Source: Bryum argenteum (lineage: Eukaryota > Streptophyta > Bryopsida > Bryales > Bryaceae). Taken from it: a stretch of DNA of 64,000 nucleotides. Of the stretch, positions 24,755 to 36,478 are shown one piece after another. Location: NCBI GenBank assembly GCA_037043015.1, contig CM073331.1, forward strand, positions 4,237,501 through 4,301,500. The letters are read 5' to 3'. A program made the translations under genes and the position numbers. How positions within the stretch are numbered: position 1 is the first letter of the stretch; each line of letters starts with the position of its first letter. The notes beneath the pieces were generated by a model that had not been told where the DNA came from, made no database searches, and saw only the letters and a list, made by a program, of their open reading frames with translations.

Positions 24755-24939
24755 CTGAGCCGGATGATACAATCAGAATCTGAATGATGTTGCCTTCGAA
24801 ACCTCACGAATTGGATAGAAACATCTGCTGCCGTTACAAACCTCGAAACTCCAAGCCTGCTGATCAATGACTGCGGGTGCCTATCCGTCGAAGTCACACA
24901 GCTAGGAGAAAATCGATGCTCACAATGAAGACGATAAGC
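24755..24939 (-). promoter_or_regulatory. Candidate leader exon delta of TNL A (185 nt)
   Basis: Minus strand: acceptor GTGCTGCAG|GCTTATCG, donor ATCCGGCTCAG|GTTAGAC. Its open frame (YRLHCEHRFSPSC...IIRLR) ends in phase 2 and would read directly into NQMVLAPKHKVF of the TIR exon. The copy B equivalent has exactly the same length and a better donor (GAG|GTAAGAG). It may be an alternative N-terminal or leader exon. Inference from splice signals only. Confidence 0.4.
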
Positions 24940-25141
24940 CTGCAGCACAACGGAATAACAAATCGTGACTTCTATGAAACTTGTTCACTTGTTTACAAAT
25001 TTTTCTTTCTCATGTTAAACTGACTCCTCTCTGACGACTGGTTAGACTACCATCAGGACTCCTTTCAACTCACTCCTATGATTCATGTAACTATTCTAGC
25101 ACCCTCGGATGATTACCGGACATTCCCGTTGAGTGTCTAAC

Positions 25142-25299
25142 CTGAGCCTGATGACCCCAGCAGCCTGCCTCTGTCTCTGGAACCTTACGAATGTTGATCG
25201 GAGCAGAAGCACACACGTTGAAAATCCAAGCTGGTGATCGTAGAGGCTTGGTGCCTGTAGAAAATACGATGCAAGATCCTGGGTCGATGGATAGACAGC
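25142..25299 (-). promoter_or_regulatory. Candidate leader exon gamma of TNL A (158 nt)
   Basis: Minus strand: acceptor TTTCGCAG|GCTGTCTATCC, donor GTCATCAGGCTCAG|GTTAGAC. The open frame (AVYPSTQDLASYFL...GVIRLR) ends in phase 2, in frame with the TIR exon. An in-frame ATG at 25335 could make it a first exon (MSQLIVRYLISQAVYPS). It shares its 3' end pattern with exon delta, suggesting an old exon duplication. Joined to delta it would hit a stop, so the two would be mutually exclusive if coding. Confidence 0.4.
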
Positions 25300-25310
25300 C
25301 TGCGAAATGA

Positions 25311-27060
25311 GGTAGCGGACAATTAATTGAGACAATCATGTTCATGCATCACGTGGTTCAGAAGGAAACTCCTTGCTTATGATTGAGCCAGTCAGGTCTT
25401 CTCTGAACTCACTAATAGTGAAACTCTTTGCAAATTAACTCAAGAATCAGGTCGCACAACGTGCTCGGGTGAAATTCCTACATTGCTTCTTTTGAAACCG
25501 TAACTTTCGTTTACATATCGCCAATGTAACGACTATGAGATAACAGACTGAGAAGCAGTTCGACATCGATGTTCTTCGTAAAAAGTCTGTCGCTCAGATG
25601 TCATTCCACATGCCTTACAATGAATCTATATGCACGATCACCATGATTGTAAGGAAATTACAAGAACCCCACCACTTCATGGCATACACACTCTTACGCC
25701 CATCTATGTGTCGAACGAAACTGGACATGGCATGCACACTTGATTCGACTGTCGGTAGGTGGGTTCCCCGATAAAACAAGTCTACCGAGAGTCTCTAAGA
25801 CTGAGACCGATCGACTAGCACTAGTGGACACAGTGTTACAACAGACCACTAGTGTTCGGAAGAGTCGGTGTAAGCAAGTGAAACACCAACAAGAATAGGG
25901 CAATCATCGTTAAAATACTATGTTAAACCACTCTCAGTGTTTGAACCGTGATTTTGTACTAGTGTGGTGCCAGAGTGAGAGTCTTGCATCAAAACTAGTC
26001 TACACATGCATGCACTTTGGACAATCCATTGAAGGTTTCCAAACCCCAACAAACAAAGCATTTACAACCTTACTCTAACAGAATGACACCCACAGATCCC
26101 GAGTCGAACCTGAGCCAGAAGTAGTCGATCAGAAGCCTCACGGGCAGGAAAACATGAACGCGGGTATTTGGTAGAGGACAGTTAATTGAGACATGTTCAT
26201 GCATCACGTGGTACCTAGATTGCTTTTCTTGTTATTTTTATTGTCAAGAAGGGACTCCTTGCTTATGATTGAGCCATGCAGGTCTTCTCTGAACTCACTA
26301 ATAAGGGCTTTACCGAAACTCTTTGCAAATTTACTAAAGAATCAGGTGACACAACGTGCTCGCGCTAAATTCCTACATTGCTACTTTTGAAACCGTAACT
26401 TTCGTCTATCTACCTCAACTGTAACGAATATGAGATAACAGACTCAGAAGCAGATCGACATCGATGTACTTCGTGAAAAGTCTAGCATTCCACATGCCTT
26501 ACAATGAACCGATATGCACGATCACCATGTGAGGAAATTACAAGAACCCACCACTTCATGGCATACACATTCGTACGCCCATCTATGTGTAGAACGAAAC
26601 TGGACAATGCATGCACACTTGATTCGACTGTCGGTTTGGTGGGTTCCATGATAGATAGAACAAGTCTACCGACAGTCTCGAAGACGGAGACCGATCGACT
26701 AGCACTAGTGGACACAGTGTTACAACAGATCACTAGTGTTCGGAAGAGTCGGTGTAAGCAAGTGAAACACCAACAACAACAGGGCAGTCATCGTCAAAAC
26801 ACTATGTTAAACCACTTTCAGTGTTTGAGCCGTGGGTTCGTACTAGTGTAGTACCAGTCTTGCATCAAAACGAGTCTACGCATGCATGCTAGTCGCACTT
26901 CGAACAATCCATTGAAGATTTTCAAACCCCAACAAACAAAGCATATACAACCTTACTCTAACAGAATGACACCCACAGATCCCGAATATGCGTCTAACCT
27001 GAGAAAGAAGTAGTCGATCAGAAGCCTCACGAGCAGAAACACATGAACGCGGGTGCTTGG
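25311..27060. repeat. Tandem duplication (units about 859 and 891 bp) upstream of TNL A
   Basis: Unit 1 (25311-26169) and unit 2 (26170-27060) are collinear and share GTTCATGCATCACGTGGT, the CCGACAGTCTC-type block and AACAAACAAAGCAT. Copy B has only one equivalent unit (about 52,115-52,975). Each A unit carries a copy of the distal exon donor (AACCTGAG on plus at 26106-26113 and 26995-27002). Confidence 0.8.
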
Positions 27061-27160
27061 TCGAAGGCAGAAAGCTAGAAGCAAAGTCGATGCTCACAGA
27101 CGAGAGGATACGAGAAAGCGGACCTTCAGAGGCAAGGTGGAAGAAGCAAACCCCAGGCTT
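26999..27160 (-). promoter_or_regulatory. Candidate distal leader exon alpha of TNL A (5' end undefined)
   Basis: The minus-strand donor TTCTTTCTCAG|GTTAGACGCA at 26999 ends a locally more GC-rich block. The block is conserved at 52,918 of copy B, and a partial second copy ends at 26110 within the tandem duplication. I cannot define the 5' end or promoter. It is probably the transcription-start-proximal part of the TNL gene, by position and conservation only. Confidence 0.3.
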
Positions 27161-27328
27161 GACGAAGAGCACTGTAGATCGATGACCGAGTTGGTTGGAT
27201 ATTTTCAAAGGGTACTGTTCCCAGCGTTTACGTGGTGGCCATGCCGTGATCGACACGCCTTGAATTATTGTATTGTGAAGACATTTTGTTGCTGATTGTG
27301 ATTGTTTTGCGCTTTTGTTGTTTGATAA

Positions 27329-27609
27329 GGTAGGCAGTCCTAAAAGCGCCAGGGGACCCAAAAGCGTCTCTACCTCATTTGTAGATTGTGAAAATACAGA
27401 TGTACCTCATTTGTATATAACGCATTTGGGTCAAATCTTACTTAGCACTTTAGAATTTTATATAAAATTCACAAATGCGAATTACATGTTGCAAATTTTT
27501 GCAATCCTCCCGAAAACCTATTTCGAATGTGGTCATAATTTTATTTTGAATTTACTAGTGCTAAAAATAGGTCAGATCTCTTAAGGTGGCGCTTTTAGGA
27601 CACTCTACC
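27329..27609. mobile_element. 281-bp MITE with ATAA target duplication
   Basis: The ends form 23-bp terminal inverted repeats matching at 20 positions (left GGTAGGCAGTCCTAAAAGCG, right ...GGCGCTTTTAGGACACTCTACC). ATAA flanks both sides (27325-27328 and 27610-27613). Copy B has the uninterrupted site GTATGATAATGCTCAC at about 53,246, with one ATAA. No ORF. A 4-bp duplication does not match the commonest plant MITE classes. Confidence 0.85.
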
Positions 27610-27691
27610 ATAATGCTCACAGCTTCAACCTCGATCGCGTTTCAAATCATCCGGACGATGACTGCGAAATGCGAAACATGAGCATGTTCCT

Positions 27692-27977
27692 CACTACTAG
27701 AATTCTAGAAATTGAGGGGTTTGCAACATTTTCTCCTTAAATGTTGCTCAAGTTTATCAATGCCTTAGAACTTGGTGGCGCAATGTTCTCAAGAAAATAA
27801 GCAACATTTTTGGATCACTAAGCAACTAAGCAACGTTATGTATAATCTAGTGGAAAATGTTCCTTAATTTCTTAGAACGTTGTTCAAGCAAGTTCCAGAA
27901 CCTTGCTTGACTTTAGCAACATTTACATAAAAATAATGTTTTGGAACGTGGCAAACCCCCAAGTTTTCCTAATAATG
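27692..27977. mobile_element. CACTA-like MITE rich in internal palindromes, copy A
   Basis: The left end CACTACTAGAA and right end CCTAATAATG (inverse CATTATTAGG) enclose inverted GGGGTTTGC blocks and several AACATT/AATGTT motifs that make the whole element foldable. No ORF. The copy B equivalent is 53333-53595, so insertion predates the duplication. Confidence 0.6.
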
Positions 27978-30497
27978 CATCACATTGAGACATTCGATTG
28001 TCTCTTATATTCTGCATTTCTTCATTCTTATGCTTCACTTGTGAGTGAACAACATTCGAAACCTCATTTGATTGTTTGATTGAAGATTAAAACATCATCA
28101 CATAGTAGAGTTCTTGATGAGCGTCATAAGTGTCAAATGCAAATAAGAACACGAAATGGCACACATCACCTTTGTGTTATAATACCAATTTTCAAGACAT
28201 AATGTTGAATGTGAATACTCGGTAGTTTTGTGAAAGGAGAAGCATTTATTGAAAGGGGCATAGTTGGTGATTTTAAGAAAAGACAAAGAACACTAATTGC
28301 AATGTCGGACCAAATTGAATAATAATCTTTAAAGTTATTGAGAAATAGTGTATTGTTTAACTTTTAGTAAAATAACACTAGTCTCAAAAAACATGCGATT
28401 AATAAATTTTGTCTTGGAAATATGTAGAGTTTCTACCAATCTCTTCCCCGAGATTTCTATTAGAGTGTCTCATTTCACAAGGCTTGGAGGAAATCTTGTT
28501 GAGAGCTTGATGGAAACTCCACATGTTTCCTCTAGTGCATTTGAATGGAAACAAACTTGGCATTATTATCAGTAGAAAGCGAATAGTTGGATGTTGAGCA
28601 ATTTGACTTAAGAGTGAGTCTATATACACAATATTTCCAATTTAGTATTCTACCATGATACCATGCGTATATGTGCCTAATAGCACATGGAGTACTACAA
28701 ATTTGATTTTTCCCTCTACAATCCATTCTACAATGGCACATATAAATTTGCCAATGCAACAAAAATTGGCTTCACAGTCTTATTGATACAATTATATTGA
28801 GACTAATTATTGTCTGTAGAATATAAAAGTCATGTTTTTATGTACAACCTTCCTAGAAGGCCATGTTTTCAATTTAGTATAAAGCATTTTCTTACACTAA
28901 TTAAAATCCTCTAAGTAGTTCGGACATTCACCTATTTAGGAATGCCTATTTAATGTGGCCAACATAATTGTATGTTGTTGACTTGGAGCATAGTCCTCTC
29001 TTTTAACCACTCAAAAACTTTACAAGTAGGCACATTTTTCATGATCTCAAATTATTCTCTTTATTTTGAACACAAATGTCACTTGCATGTTACAAAGTTG
29101 AACATCAAACTTGTTATATTGGTTACATCACTCTAAGAAAATAGTGTTTTTTGTGACATGTTTACTCAACTACTGTGTGATATGTTTTCACTTCCTCAAC
29201 AATCACTCAACTACAACTTAATATGCACTTTGGAACATAGTAAACTAGTAGTAAACTAAACAAATCAATTTTTTTTGCATTTTGCCATTTTTGCCATTTT
29301 CACATGTAGTAATGTGGAGGTAGTTTGGGTGCACTTCTTGCACCAAAATTCCATCAATCAATTTGAATCTCACTAATGTTATTATTTATGGTATACGTTC
29401 CTTCCTCCATTCGATTTGTACTTGCAAATCATCCATTTTCTCTTTCATATACCATATCTTTGTGACATCGTGGATCAGAAAATATGCTTTCTTATAAAAC
29501 TAGACTCTACTCTAATTGGAGTCCCCTCCTAATTCCAACAATAGATGATGGAGATATACCTCCTCAACAATCATTCATGGTTTCACTTTTTGGATTGTAG
29601 AAACAATATACCAAATCCAATACCAAAGTTTTTTGGTTAAAAATTTCAACTAGAAAGTCGTTGGGAACTTGGGATGCATCCATGTAAAATAATTTCATGA
29701 AAAAATATTTTTGAGTTCACATAATTGGCTTGCATTGGTAAAACATGTCCCGTGTGTGAAATCTCAAAATCAAACATTGCCTTCACTAAAATGCACGCCA
29801 TTAATTCCTAAATTTATAGAATACCTATTGAATGGGTTTGCAATTTCACCTCAAAACCTACACTTGATTAATGACCCAACCCAAGTGATTTTGTCAAAAA
29901 GTGAGTTTCATCGAAAATGACACTTGAGGTTAAGAAACTAAAAATTGCGCATAAATTGAACTTATATCCATGCGTTATATATATATTCCTCAAACTAGGT
30001 AGCAGGCCAAACTAAATTATTGTAGTAGTCATGACTTATTATGACATAAATTATTGTGGTTTTTTTACGAGAGAAAGTAGGTTAGACAAAGGCAATTAGG
30101 TAAGTCAAAAAATATAGATCTTTGGAAAAAGAATGCACTTTATATTGTTGGATGTGAATGATTTCATTCTCAGTTGATTATGATATTTCCTTTCTTGAAA
30201 AATTAAGAATCAAAGACGATGAAGAGAAAATATTCTCAATGAGTGCCCATCAACAAGTCCATAGCTTTATGAGGCCTGGAGACTATAGCAAATGTGACAA
30301 ACTAGTAGCGGGAAACAAGATCAATCCTTGTCGAGAAGCTTGCTTGTGTCATGTTGTTCTCATGCTACACTCTCTACTTGCTAAGATTGAGTTGCTTTCG
30401 TTTATGAAAGTGTGTACACTCCTACATTGCTCACACCCTCATACATCGGAGCTACAAATACCAAGCCTATATACTTGTGTATTGCCATTACATTAGT
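27978..30497. other. Non-coding block shared by both duplicates
   Basis: Collinear with about 53,596-56,030 of copy B. The core 28,530-29,400 is nearly identical between copies, more conserved than flanking DNA. Reading frames are not preserved between copies and I see no domain, so I call no gene. Local gene conversion or a non-coding transcript would both fit. Confidence 0.5.
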
Positions 30498-30510
30498 GTG
30501 AGCAATTGAA

Positions 30511-30871
30511 AGGCACCACAAGCCTTGGCTTGGTGGTTAGGGCTTAGGCCCCCAATGAGGAGGTCGTGGGTTCCATTCCCCATGCCGGCGTGGTGTTCAC
30601 CACTATAGTCCACCCAACTATTGTGGAGGGTCTTTGGACCTTGTTGTATGGGTACCTCAAAGCCCTTTGGGGGGATACTATGTCAAGTATCTTCAAGGCA
30701 TTAGTAACTAGGCTAGAAACTAGCGTAGTTACAGTGTCCACCCTCGAGAGGGGGAAGTAGTATTGTTCCAATTTCCCCTTGTCCGGTGGCCATCCGGATA
30801 TTAGCATTACAAACGGACACTTCATTCACGCCGGCCCCTTAGAAAGGGACCGGAGTTTTCTATTCTATTCT
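30511..30871 (+). mobile_element. tRNA-derived SINE, copy 1, with 13-bp target duplication
   Basis: The 361-bp insertion is flanked by GTGAGCAATTGAA on both sides (30498-30510, 30872-30884). Copy B has a single occurrence at the homologous site (about 56,036). The head has pol III-type boxes: A box TGGCTTGGTGG (30526-30536) and B box GGTTCCATTCC (30569-30579). The tail is T-rich (TTTCTATTCTATTCT). No coding. The family occurs at least five times in this window. Confidence 0.88.
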
Positions 30872-30884
30872 GTGAGCAATTGAA

Positions 30885-32429
30885 GGTTTGGTAAAAACAA
30901 AATAGAAGAAACTAAGAAGAGCGTGCCTCTAGATGACAAGACAAAATAAAACAATTGTCAAGCTAAGAGGTAGTCTAGGAGCATATGAGGAAACGTGGTT
31001 ACTAAAAGTTGTGTCCCACGAAGCCAATTGAGTGTGCCAATTGAGTGTGCTCCAACAATCTCATAAAAGCAAAATGAATAATGCAATTCCCTTATAAGAA
31101 TTATGTTACAAATAATGAAGGCAACGCAAGTTTTTTACGCATTTTAAAGCTACTTGTCTATGTAGAGTCACTACTCTTCTTTGTTTATCTTGAAAATCAT
31201 ACATCCGTAAACATTTTGAATTTTGGGACTTTGGTGCACTTGTCGCCCACTGTTTACAAGGGTCGGAATGCAAGCACGTGATGGTATAGAGCAAACAACC
31301 AAACAAGCTGACATGGTTGGAGGAAAGCAGCTACTCATGTATCAAGGTACTGGTCAAGTCCATCATCTTCACATGTGATCAAGCAATTTGCACATGCTTG
31401 CGTGACCCCCACCCCCCAAAGACTTTCCACCAATTTTTAATTTTTCAATTGTCCAGGTTGTCTGATATTTAGGTTCTTGCCTGGAGTGCCTACGTCCCCA
31501 ATGGCTCTCCTATGGAACTTACTTCTCTCAATCACCAAGGAATAGGACTTAACTGTTTAGGTACTTGAAGTGTACATTCTAGCAGCTGAGATAGAATAAT
31601 CTTCTTCGTAATGACCAACGTGGACTGAAAATGGGACTTAGGTGCACCAACTTGCACAAAATGGTCGATGTGATGACTGCACACAAGTACAAAATTGGTC
31701 CTTCTTCATTTCAACATCGGATTCAAACAAACTTGTCGGATTGACAACCATCTTCATTGAAAATGAGAATTTGAATGCACGAGAGTGATTTTGAAGAACA
31801 ACATTTGACGGAAGTAAAGTGCATATGTCTCGTAGGCCGTGTACGTTGGGCGAGGGGTATATTTCATGATATGGCACATGACGGAGGAGAGGTTTGACGA
31901 TGTGGGTGTCAGTGGAGGCAAGTTTTGGCAGGAATGGAACGTGATGTCAGTGTATACATTGTGCCTACTCATTCTTCGTGTATGCATTGAGTGAAAGGTT
32001 GACGACCCTGTATCCATTAGAATTTCAAGTTACCAAACTCAATTGTAAATTGGCAAATTAAATGATGTAAGAAAAGTGTGCAAAGTCTGTGGCTAACCAG
32101 CTTACTTGGAATTGTAATTTTCTTAATATTCTTGATTGATTGGTCAACCCTAAAACGCCCGAGATGTAAAGAAAAACAACATTTTGGATGACAAGGTGAA
32201 ACTTTGTAGAGCTACATCTTATTTGTCTCGAGTCCTTTTTTTTCTGTTTTTCTTTTTTTTGACAAAATCAAATTGCATTTGAATCCCAAATCAAGTCTAG
32301 TTTGTGAGATGAAAATACCAGACCCATCCAACGTAATATTATGACATGTGTTCTTAGTGTACACAACTTTTGTTTTTGGGACTTTGAATTTAGAACATGT
32401 TTTGTCATTGTGTAATTGCCATGAGGGGT
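30885..32429. other. Non-coding block; contains the empty site of the copy B Crypton
   Basis: Collinear with 56,040-56,673 and 59,638-60,600 of copy B. CTCCTATGGAACTTACTTCT at 31507-31526 corresponds to the two flanks of the Crypton-like element in B. No gene seen. Confidence 0.6.
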
Positions 32430-32439
32430 TGAAGGATTG

Positions 32440-32770
32440 TACCTATCCATCCAACCTATTTAGAGGCATGCCTGAAGACATTGTTCATTCGACCTATCCA
32501 TGGGTGTATGCCTAGAGGACATCATGCTAGTGAACATCAGAGAGGTGACACTATGCTAGTTCCTACCTAGCCACTAGTGCTTTAGAGATACTGGACATGG
32601 TATCCCCCCAAAAAAGTTTTAGGTACCCAATACAACGAGGTCCAAGAACCTCCCGCTATTGTGGGGTGGACTATGGTGGTGAGCAACCACGCCGACATGG
32701 GCAGCAGAACCCACCACCTCCTCAATGAAGGCCACGAGCTTTAACCATGAAGCCAAGGCTTGCGGTGCCT
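32440..32770 (-). mobile_element. SINE, copy 2 (minus strand, 3' end decayed)
   Basis: The reverse complement begins AGGCACCGCAAGCCTTGGCT and continues through the family body. It is the positional equivalent of the copy at 60908-61259, whose target duplication (TGACRTGGCATA) is recognisable; here the downstream flank reads TGACATGGCATA. The 3' end is altered. Confidence 0.7.
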
Positions 32771-32789
32771 TGACATGGCATACATTGTA

Positions 32790-33729
32790 CAGTGGGGTAC
32801 AGTTTGCTTACGAATTCCTCCTCAATGGGAGTTTTTGTGAAAAGTTTGATAATTCGTTGTGAACTCAAAAATGATCGGAATCGAAATCCGTAAAGTGTGC
32901 TGGAATCACATTAGGGTGTATTACAATACTATGATGAAATATCAATTCCTTTTTGTAGTACCATTTTGCATATTTTAATTACTTCATACACAATCTACCA
33001 TTGACTACTCTTACTTTTTGTTCTATTTGAGATGTTCATTTCAATTGAAAATTCGAAATCAGCTTTTGAAGTTGTTCTTGGGATACTTAGGCACATACTA
33101 GAATAATAAAAAGAATTTCCTATTATGAATTGTTTGGTATTGAAGCGGTTTCTTATGAATCTCTAATTAGAACCCAAAGTGGAAATTGAATCTTCCTTCA
33201 AAATTGGTAAGAATACTATAAGAATTTAAGCTAGGCATGAGTGTCATGACTTTGATAGCCTCCAACCATCCTTTGAGGACATTTGTTAGTATTTGGGGGA
33301 CATATGTGATTGTGTGAAAGGCTTTCACATGTTCTTGGCAAAGTTTACTGGCTATTGGGACTTACTGAAAAAATTCTCCAAGCCAAAAACTAAACACAAG
33401 GTATATCAATGATGCCACAAATGTGTGCCCAAGTACCCCAAGAACAACTTCAAAAGCTAATTTCGAATTTTCAACTGAAATGAACACCTCAAATAGAACA
33501 AAAAGTAAGAGTAGTCAATGGTAGATTGTGTATGAAGTAATTGAAATATGCAAAGTGGTATTACAAAAAGGAATTGATATTTCATCATAGTATTGTAATA
33601 CACCCTAATGTGATTCCAGCACACTTTACGGATTTCAATTCCGATCATTTTTGAGTGCACAACGAATGATCAAACTTTTTACAAAAACTCCCTCTGAGGA
33701 GGAATTCGTAAGCAAACTGTACCCCACTG
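32790..33729. mobile_element. 940-bp foldback Tc1/mariner-like element at a TA site
   Basis: Two near-identical inverted arms of about 308 bp (32790-33097 and 33422-33729) begin CAGTGGGGTACAGTTTGC, surround about 320 bp of unique AT-rich DNA, and are flanked by TA on both sides. Copy B at about 61,272 has the uninterrupted site (CATTGTATTGCAATA). TA duplication with CAGTGGGG ends suggests Tc1/mariner. No transposase frame. A transcript would fold into a long hairpin. Confidence 0.85.
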
Positions 33730-36110
33730 TACTACAATAAATCCAGCTTTGAACTATTTGCCTTTGTAATTTTTTTGACCATTGTCACCATTGCAAGGCT
33801 ACTGCTTTAGCCAAAAAGAAACAACATTTTTTTTTTTCAGTACATGGGTGTTATTAATTCGGTATTAATCTTTTTTTTATTGGATTCATCCACCAAAGTG
33901 ACCTCTACTTTTGCAAATAAATCTCAATATGATCTCAATATCTTATTAAGTTTAGGCTTAGATTCTAAAATTGAACTTACAAACCATTCATATTTCTAAA
34001 TTGGACCGGTGATTCTTTTTTATTTATAAGATTGTAAGGATTAGAGCAACTTATTATCTTTGTGGAAATTATCTTTGTCAATCTTTCATGCACACCCTCA
34101 TATATATTTGTGTATACTGCTTGGGTAATTCAAATTTGAAGTATAAAGTCGGTTAACAACAAAATATCCAAGTGTTTTTTGGACTTCCAAAACTAAAATT
34201 TGTGATTTTCTACTACCTTGTTGGAATTGAGTTATGCTCCAATATCGTATTGTTTTTCTATACTTCCAACCGTAAGATCTAAAACCCACCTACTATCAGA
34301 GTATCAGATTGAATCTGCACCATTTGTAAGGTCATAACATTCAAAGTTGGTGTAGAAGTTTTTTGGGCATTGCTTGTGAGACTTTGTCTCCATGGTGCAA
34401 AGGAAAACTTGAAAATTGTTACCCCAAACATCTTTTCGTATTTTTTTTCACGTAGATAATCAAGTTGGGTACGCTCATACAAAATTTTGAAGACTCATTT
34501 CACTTTTATGACCTTCATGCAAATAATTTTTTAAAAGAAGGTCTGAAAAAGATGACATAGAAAAACGTGCATACGTTAAATGTATTTGGTTGAGTAAAAA
34601 TTATAAAGGCATAATTTTGTGAATTTTGAGAAACAAAAATTTGGAAAAATTCCAAAATCTTGAATTTTGACAAATTTTGAAAGAATTCTTTGTAAAATTA
34701 CTTAAAATTGTGAAGATTGTTATTGAAAATATTTGAATGTTGCGCTTCTAAAATTGGTAATTTTTTGACTTGGGTCACTTTGGAACTTAAGTAATGATTT
34801 GGTTATGAACACATTTCAGAAAAAATCTAAATTTCAATTGCCCGTTTTGGACTTGAAACCTAGATTTCTAGATGAAGAATTTAAAACTAGAATTTGGCAT
34901 TGCAAGTGTTACCAAACAAACTTTGCAATATAGGAAGCATCTTGTAAGATTTGTAGTCTAAAAGATTAGACTTAACATCTTCATCTAGTCTACGTAAAAT
35001 AGCCAAGAGTCAATGGATAATTCTCAAGGAATCATAATCTCACCTCAGAACTCAAACTTCTAGGTTTTATTAGATTCTAAGAGAATTGTCATATAGGGGA
35101 ACAAACACGTAATATATTTCCAAATAGGGGAAAGATCACATATTACTTGCACATTGGGTAAGGAAAAATATTCCACTATTGTTTCAAAAAAAGGAGAAAA
35201 AACCTTATATTAGCTTCAATATATTGAGGAGCCAATGACTTCATATAAGCTTCAAGTTCATAATGAGTGATGCCAACCTGAGGTGCTTTTGCGTTTTTGT
35301 TCCTCTCTTTGCAAACATCTTGTGATCATTCCCCTCTTTAGAAATGCTTTACCCATGTGTTCCTCTATACAAAGATTCCTTAGATTCTATTGCGCCATAA
35401 TAAAATAAAAAAACTATCATTGTTTGATACTTCATCTTATCCATTCGATTAATGGCTCAAACGTTTTTTAGGGTCTAGCCCAATCTATACAACGGATTCA
35501 GACATACCCCACACCAACTTTTCTAGTTTGTTTCTACTACGTTAGGTATGCTTGAAAATAGGTATTTCTACCATACTCCTTGGTTAAATTCAAGGAGAAC
35601 ATGAACATCCCTTTTTAATTTTAAAATTGCACCGTAATTTCTTCTTCACCACAACCAATTACCAATCCAAGACATCTCTCCCTCCTCAATGTAGCCAACT
35701 CCCAAGCCGGTTTCTCTTTTACAATGCGTATTATAATTAATCTAACATATCTGTACATGCTTGAAACTTTTGAAGCTCATGCCCAAGTCCCAAGGACTCC
35801 TTTCAGATTACAGACACTGGCAAGTCTGTTAGAGAATGCAGCTGCGCACATGCCCATAAAACCATGTTTCAGATAAACTGGCAAGCAGTACCACTTTGTA
35901 CAGGCTTGCTAAGTTACTTTGGAAGATAAATGCATAAGTTAGCATGTCCACTTTTAAAGATTTGCAGGATGTTTGCTTGAGGCTTGTGCACTTGTGGACT
36001 TTCATCGTGCCAACATACTGTTTTCTTCAGTACTAACAAGGGCACCGATCATTATTTAGCCTCAAATTCTTAGAACATTTAATTCCCCCAAACGAACTCC
36101 TCCCAAAAAT
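33730..36110. other. Non-coding repeats-rich block
   Basis: No gene seen. About 34,140-34,990 holds a distant relative of the TTAA MITE family (CTTCCAACCGTAAGATCT, CATTCAAAGTTGGTG, TTTTTTGGGCATTGC), which is also present in copy B near 61,390-62,060. About 35,000-36,110 is strongly similar to 62,180-63,290. Confidence 0.5.
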
Positions 36111-36124
36111 GAGTCCCTTGCATC

Positions 36125-36471
36125 AATCAAGAAGAGAGACTCCAACCCATTTAGAGGCCGGAGTGAATAGAGTGTTCGTTCGACCTATACTTGGATGTAT
36201 GCCCAAAGGTCATTACACCAATGGCGGGACTACCAACTCCTCTTGAGGTGAACACTATGCTAGTTCCTACCTAGCCATTAGTGCCTTAGAGACACCCGAC
36301 ATGGTATCCCCTAAAGGGCTTTGAGATACCCATACAATGAGGTTCAAGAACCCCCCACCATAGTTGGGTGGACCATGGTGGTGAGCACCACGCCGGCATG
36401 GGGAAAAGAACCCACGACCTCCTCATTAGGGGCCATGAGCCCTAACCACCAAGCCAAGGCTCATGGTGCCT
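36125..36471 (-). mobile_element. SINE, copy 3 (minus strand)
   Basis: The reverse complement begins AGGCACCATGAGCCTTGGCT with the B box in GTGGGTTCTTTTCCCC. Flanked by TTGCATC on both sides (36118-36124 and 36472-36478), consistent with target duplication. The equivalent in copy B is at 63305-63656, so insertion predates the duplication. Confidence 0.8.
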
Positions 36472-36478
36472 TTGCATC

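Noticed and set aside
30520-30595. tRNA-like sequence with A and B boxes
   Set aside because: It does not form a cloverleaf and repeats five times with the same downstream body, so it is a SINE head, not a tRNA gene.
33457-33660. Minus-strand ORF inside the foldback element
   Set aside because: Lies in an inverted arm; no transposase motif, and the mirror arm does not preserve the frame meaningfully.
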